Positions 5,890 through 5,952 of a stretch of DNA of 5,952 bases are shown piece after piece. Numbering within the stretch: the first letter of the stretch is position 1; each line of letters begins with the position of its first letter. The notes beneath the pieces were generated by a model. It made no database searches. It had not been told where the DNA came from and was given only the letters and a program-made list of their open reading frames with translations. The translations under genes were made by a program, and so were the position numbers. Source of the stretch: an uncultured Prevotella sp. (lineage in GTDB: Bacteria > Bacteroidota > Bacteroidia > Bacteroidales > Bacteroidaceae); the NCBI GenBank assembly GCA_947303825.1, contig CAMYZK010000170.1, positions 1 through 5,952 on the forward strand, read 5' to 3'.

Positions 5890-5944
5890 GTTAAACGGTG
5901 AACGTTGAACATTGAACATGAACATTGAACATTGAACATTGAAC
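5890..5944. repeat. Tandem array of 7-bp units (ATTGAAC), about 8 copies
   Basis: Read in register from 5890: GTTAAAC, GGTGAAC, GTTGAAC, ATTGAAC, ATGAAC (one base lost), then ATTGAAC three times to 5944. The right-hand copies are identical and the left-hand copies increasingly divergent. The array begins 5 nt after the strong hairpin and ends 8 bp before the window edge. It has no coding frame of useful length. It shares the 7-bp period, but not the unit sequence, with the array at 1201-1242. Confidence 0.9.
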
Positions 5945-5952
5945 TAATAACT

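Overview
The window looks like chromosome from a member of the Bacteroidales, most likely Prevotella or a close relative. Three things point there. Intergenic spacers carry the Bacteroidetes housekeeping promoter (TTTG, about 19-20 bp, TAnnTTTG). Start codons are preceded by A-rich leaders with no Shine-Dalgarno. The protein set is a Bacteroides-type RNase Y tail, a secreted DUF1573 protein, a three-domain DsbD, a GH105 hydrolase and a myo-inositol-phosphate synthase. The genus is an inference; no marker gene in the window settles it.

Layout from left to right. 1-348 (+) is the C-terminal end of RNase Y, cut by the window edge. 349-496 is a spacer with a small direct-repeat patch and a strong terminator hairpin that serves this gene and the convergent DUF1573 gene (497-898, -). 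899-1226 is a 328-bp gene-free stretch with the DUF1573 promoter, a 129-bp palindromic MITE/REP-like element with perfect 17-bp terminal inverted repeats and three internal hairpins, and a heptamer tandem array. That array runs into the 3' end of a GH105 unsaturated glycuronyl hydrolase gene (1227-2396, -). The GH105 gene sits 30 bp downstream of dsbD (2427-4322, -) and probably shares its promoter. 4323-4490 is a divergent spacer with two back-to-back consensus promoters, for dsbD and for inositol-3-phosphate synthase (4491-5798, +). 5799-5952 holds two adjacent hairpins and a second heptamer array that runs almost to the window edge.

The genes do not form one pathway. RNase Y acts in mRNA decay. 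DsbD carries reducing power to the periplasm. GH105 finishes pectin- or ulvan-type oligosaccharide breakdown. Inositol-phosphate synthase makes the head group for inositol lipids, which some gut Bacteroidetes produce. I see no defence island, CRISPR array, phage or transposase gene. The unusual content is all in the spacers: the composite palindromic element and two unrelated 7-bp repeat arrays. The promoter positions also show that two start codons lie well inside the longest open frames (dsbD at 4322, inositol-phosphate synthase at 4491).
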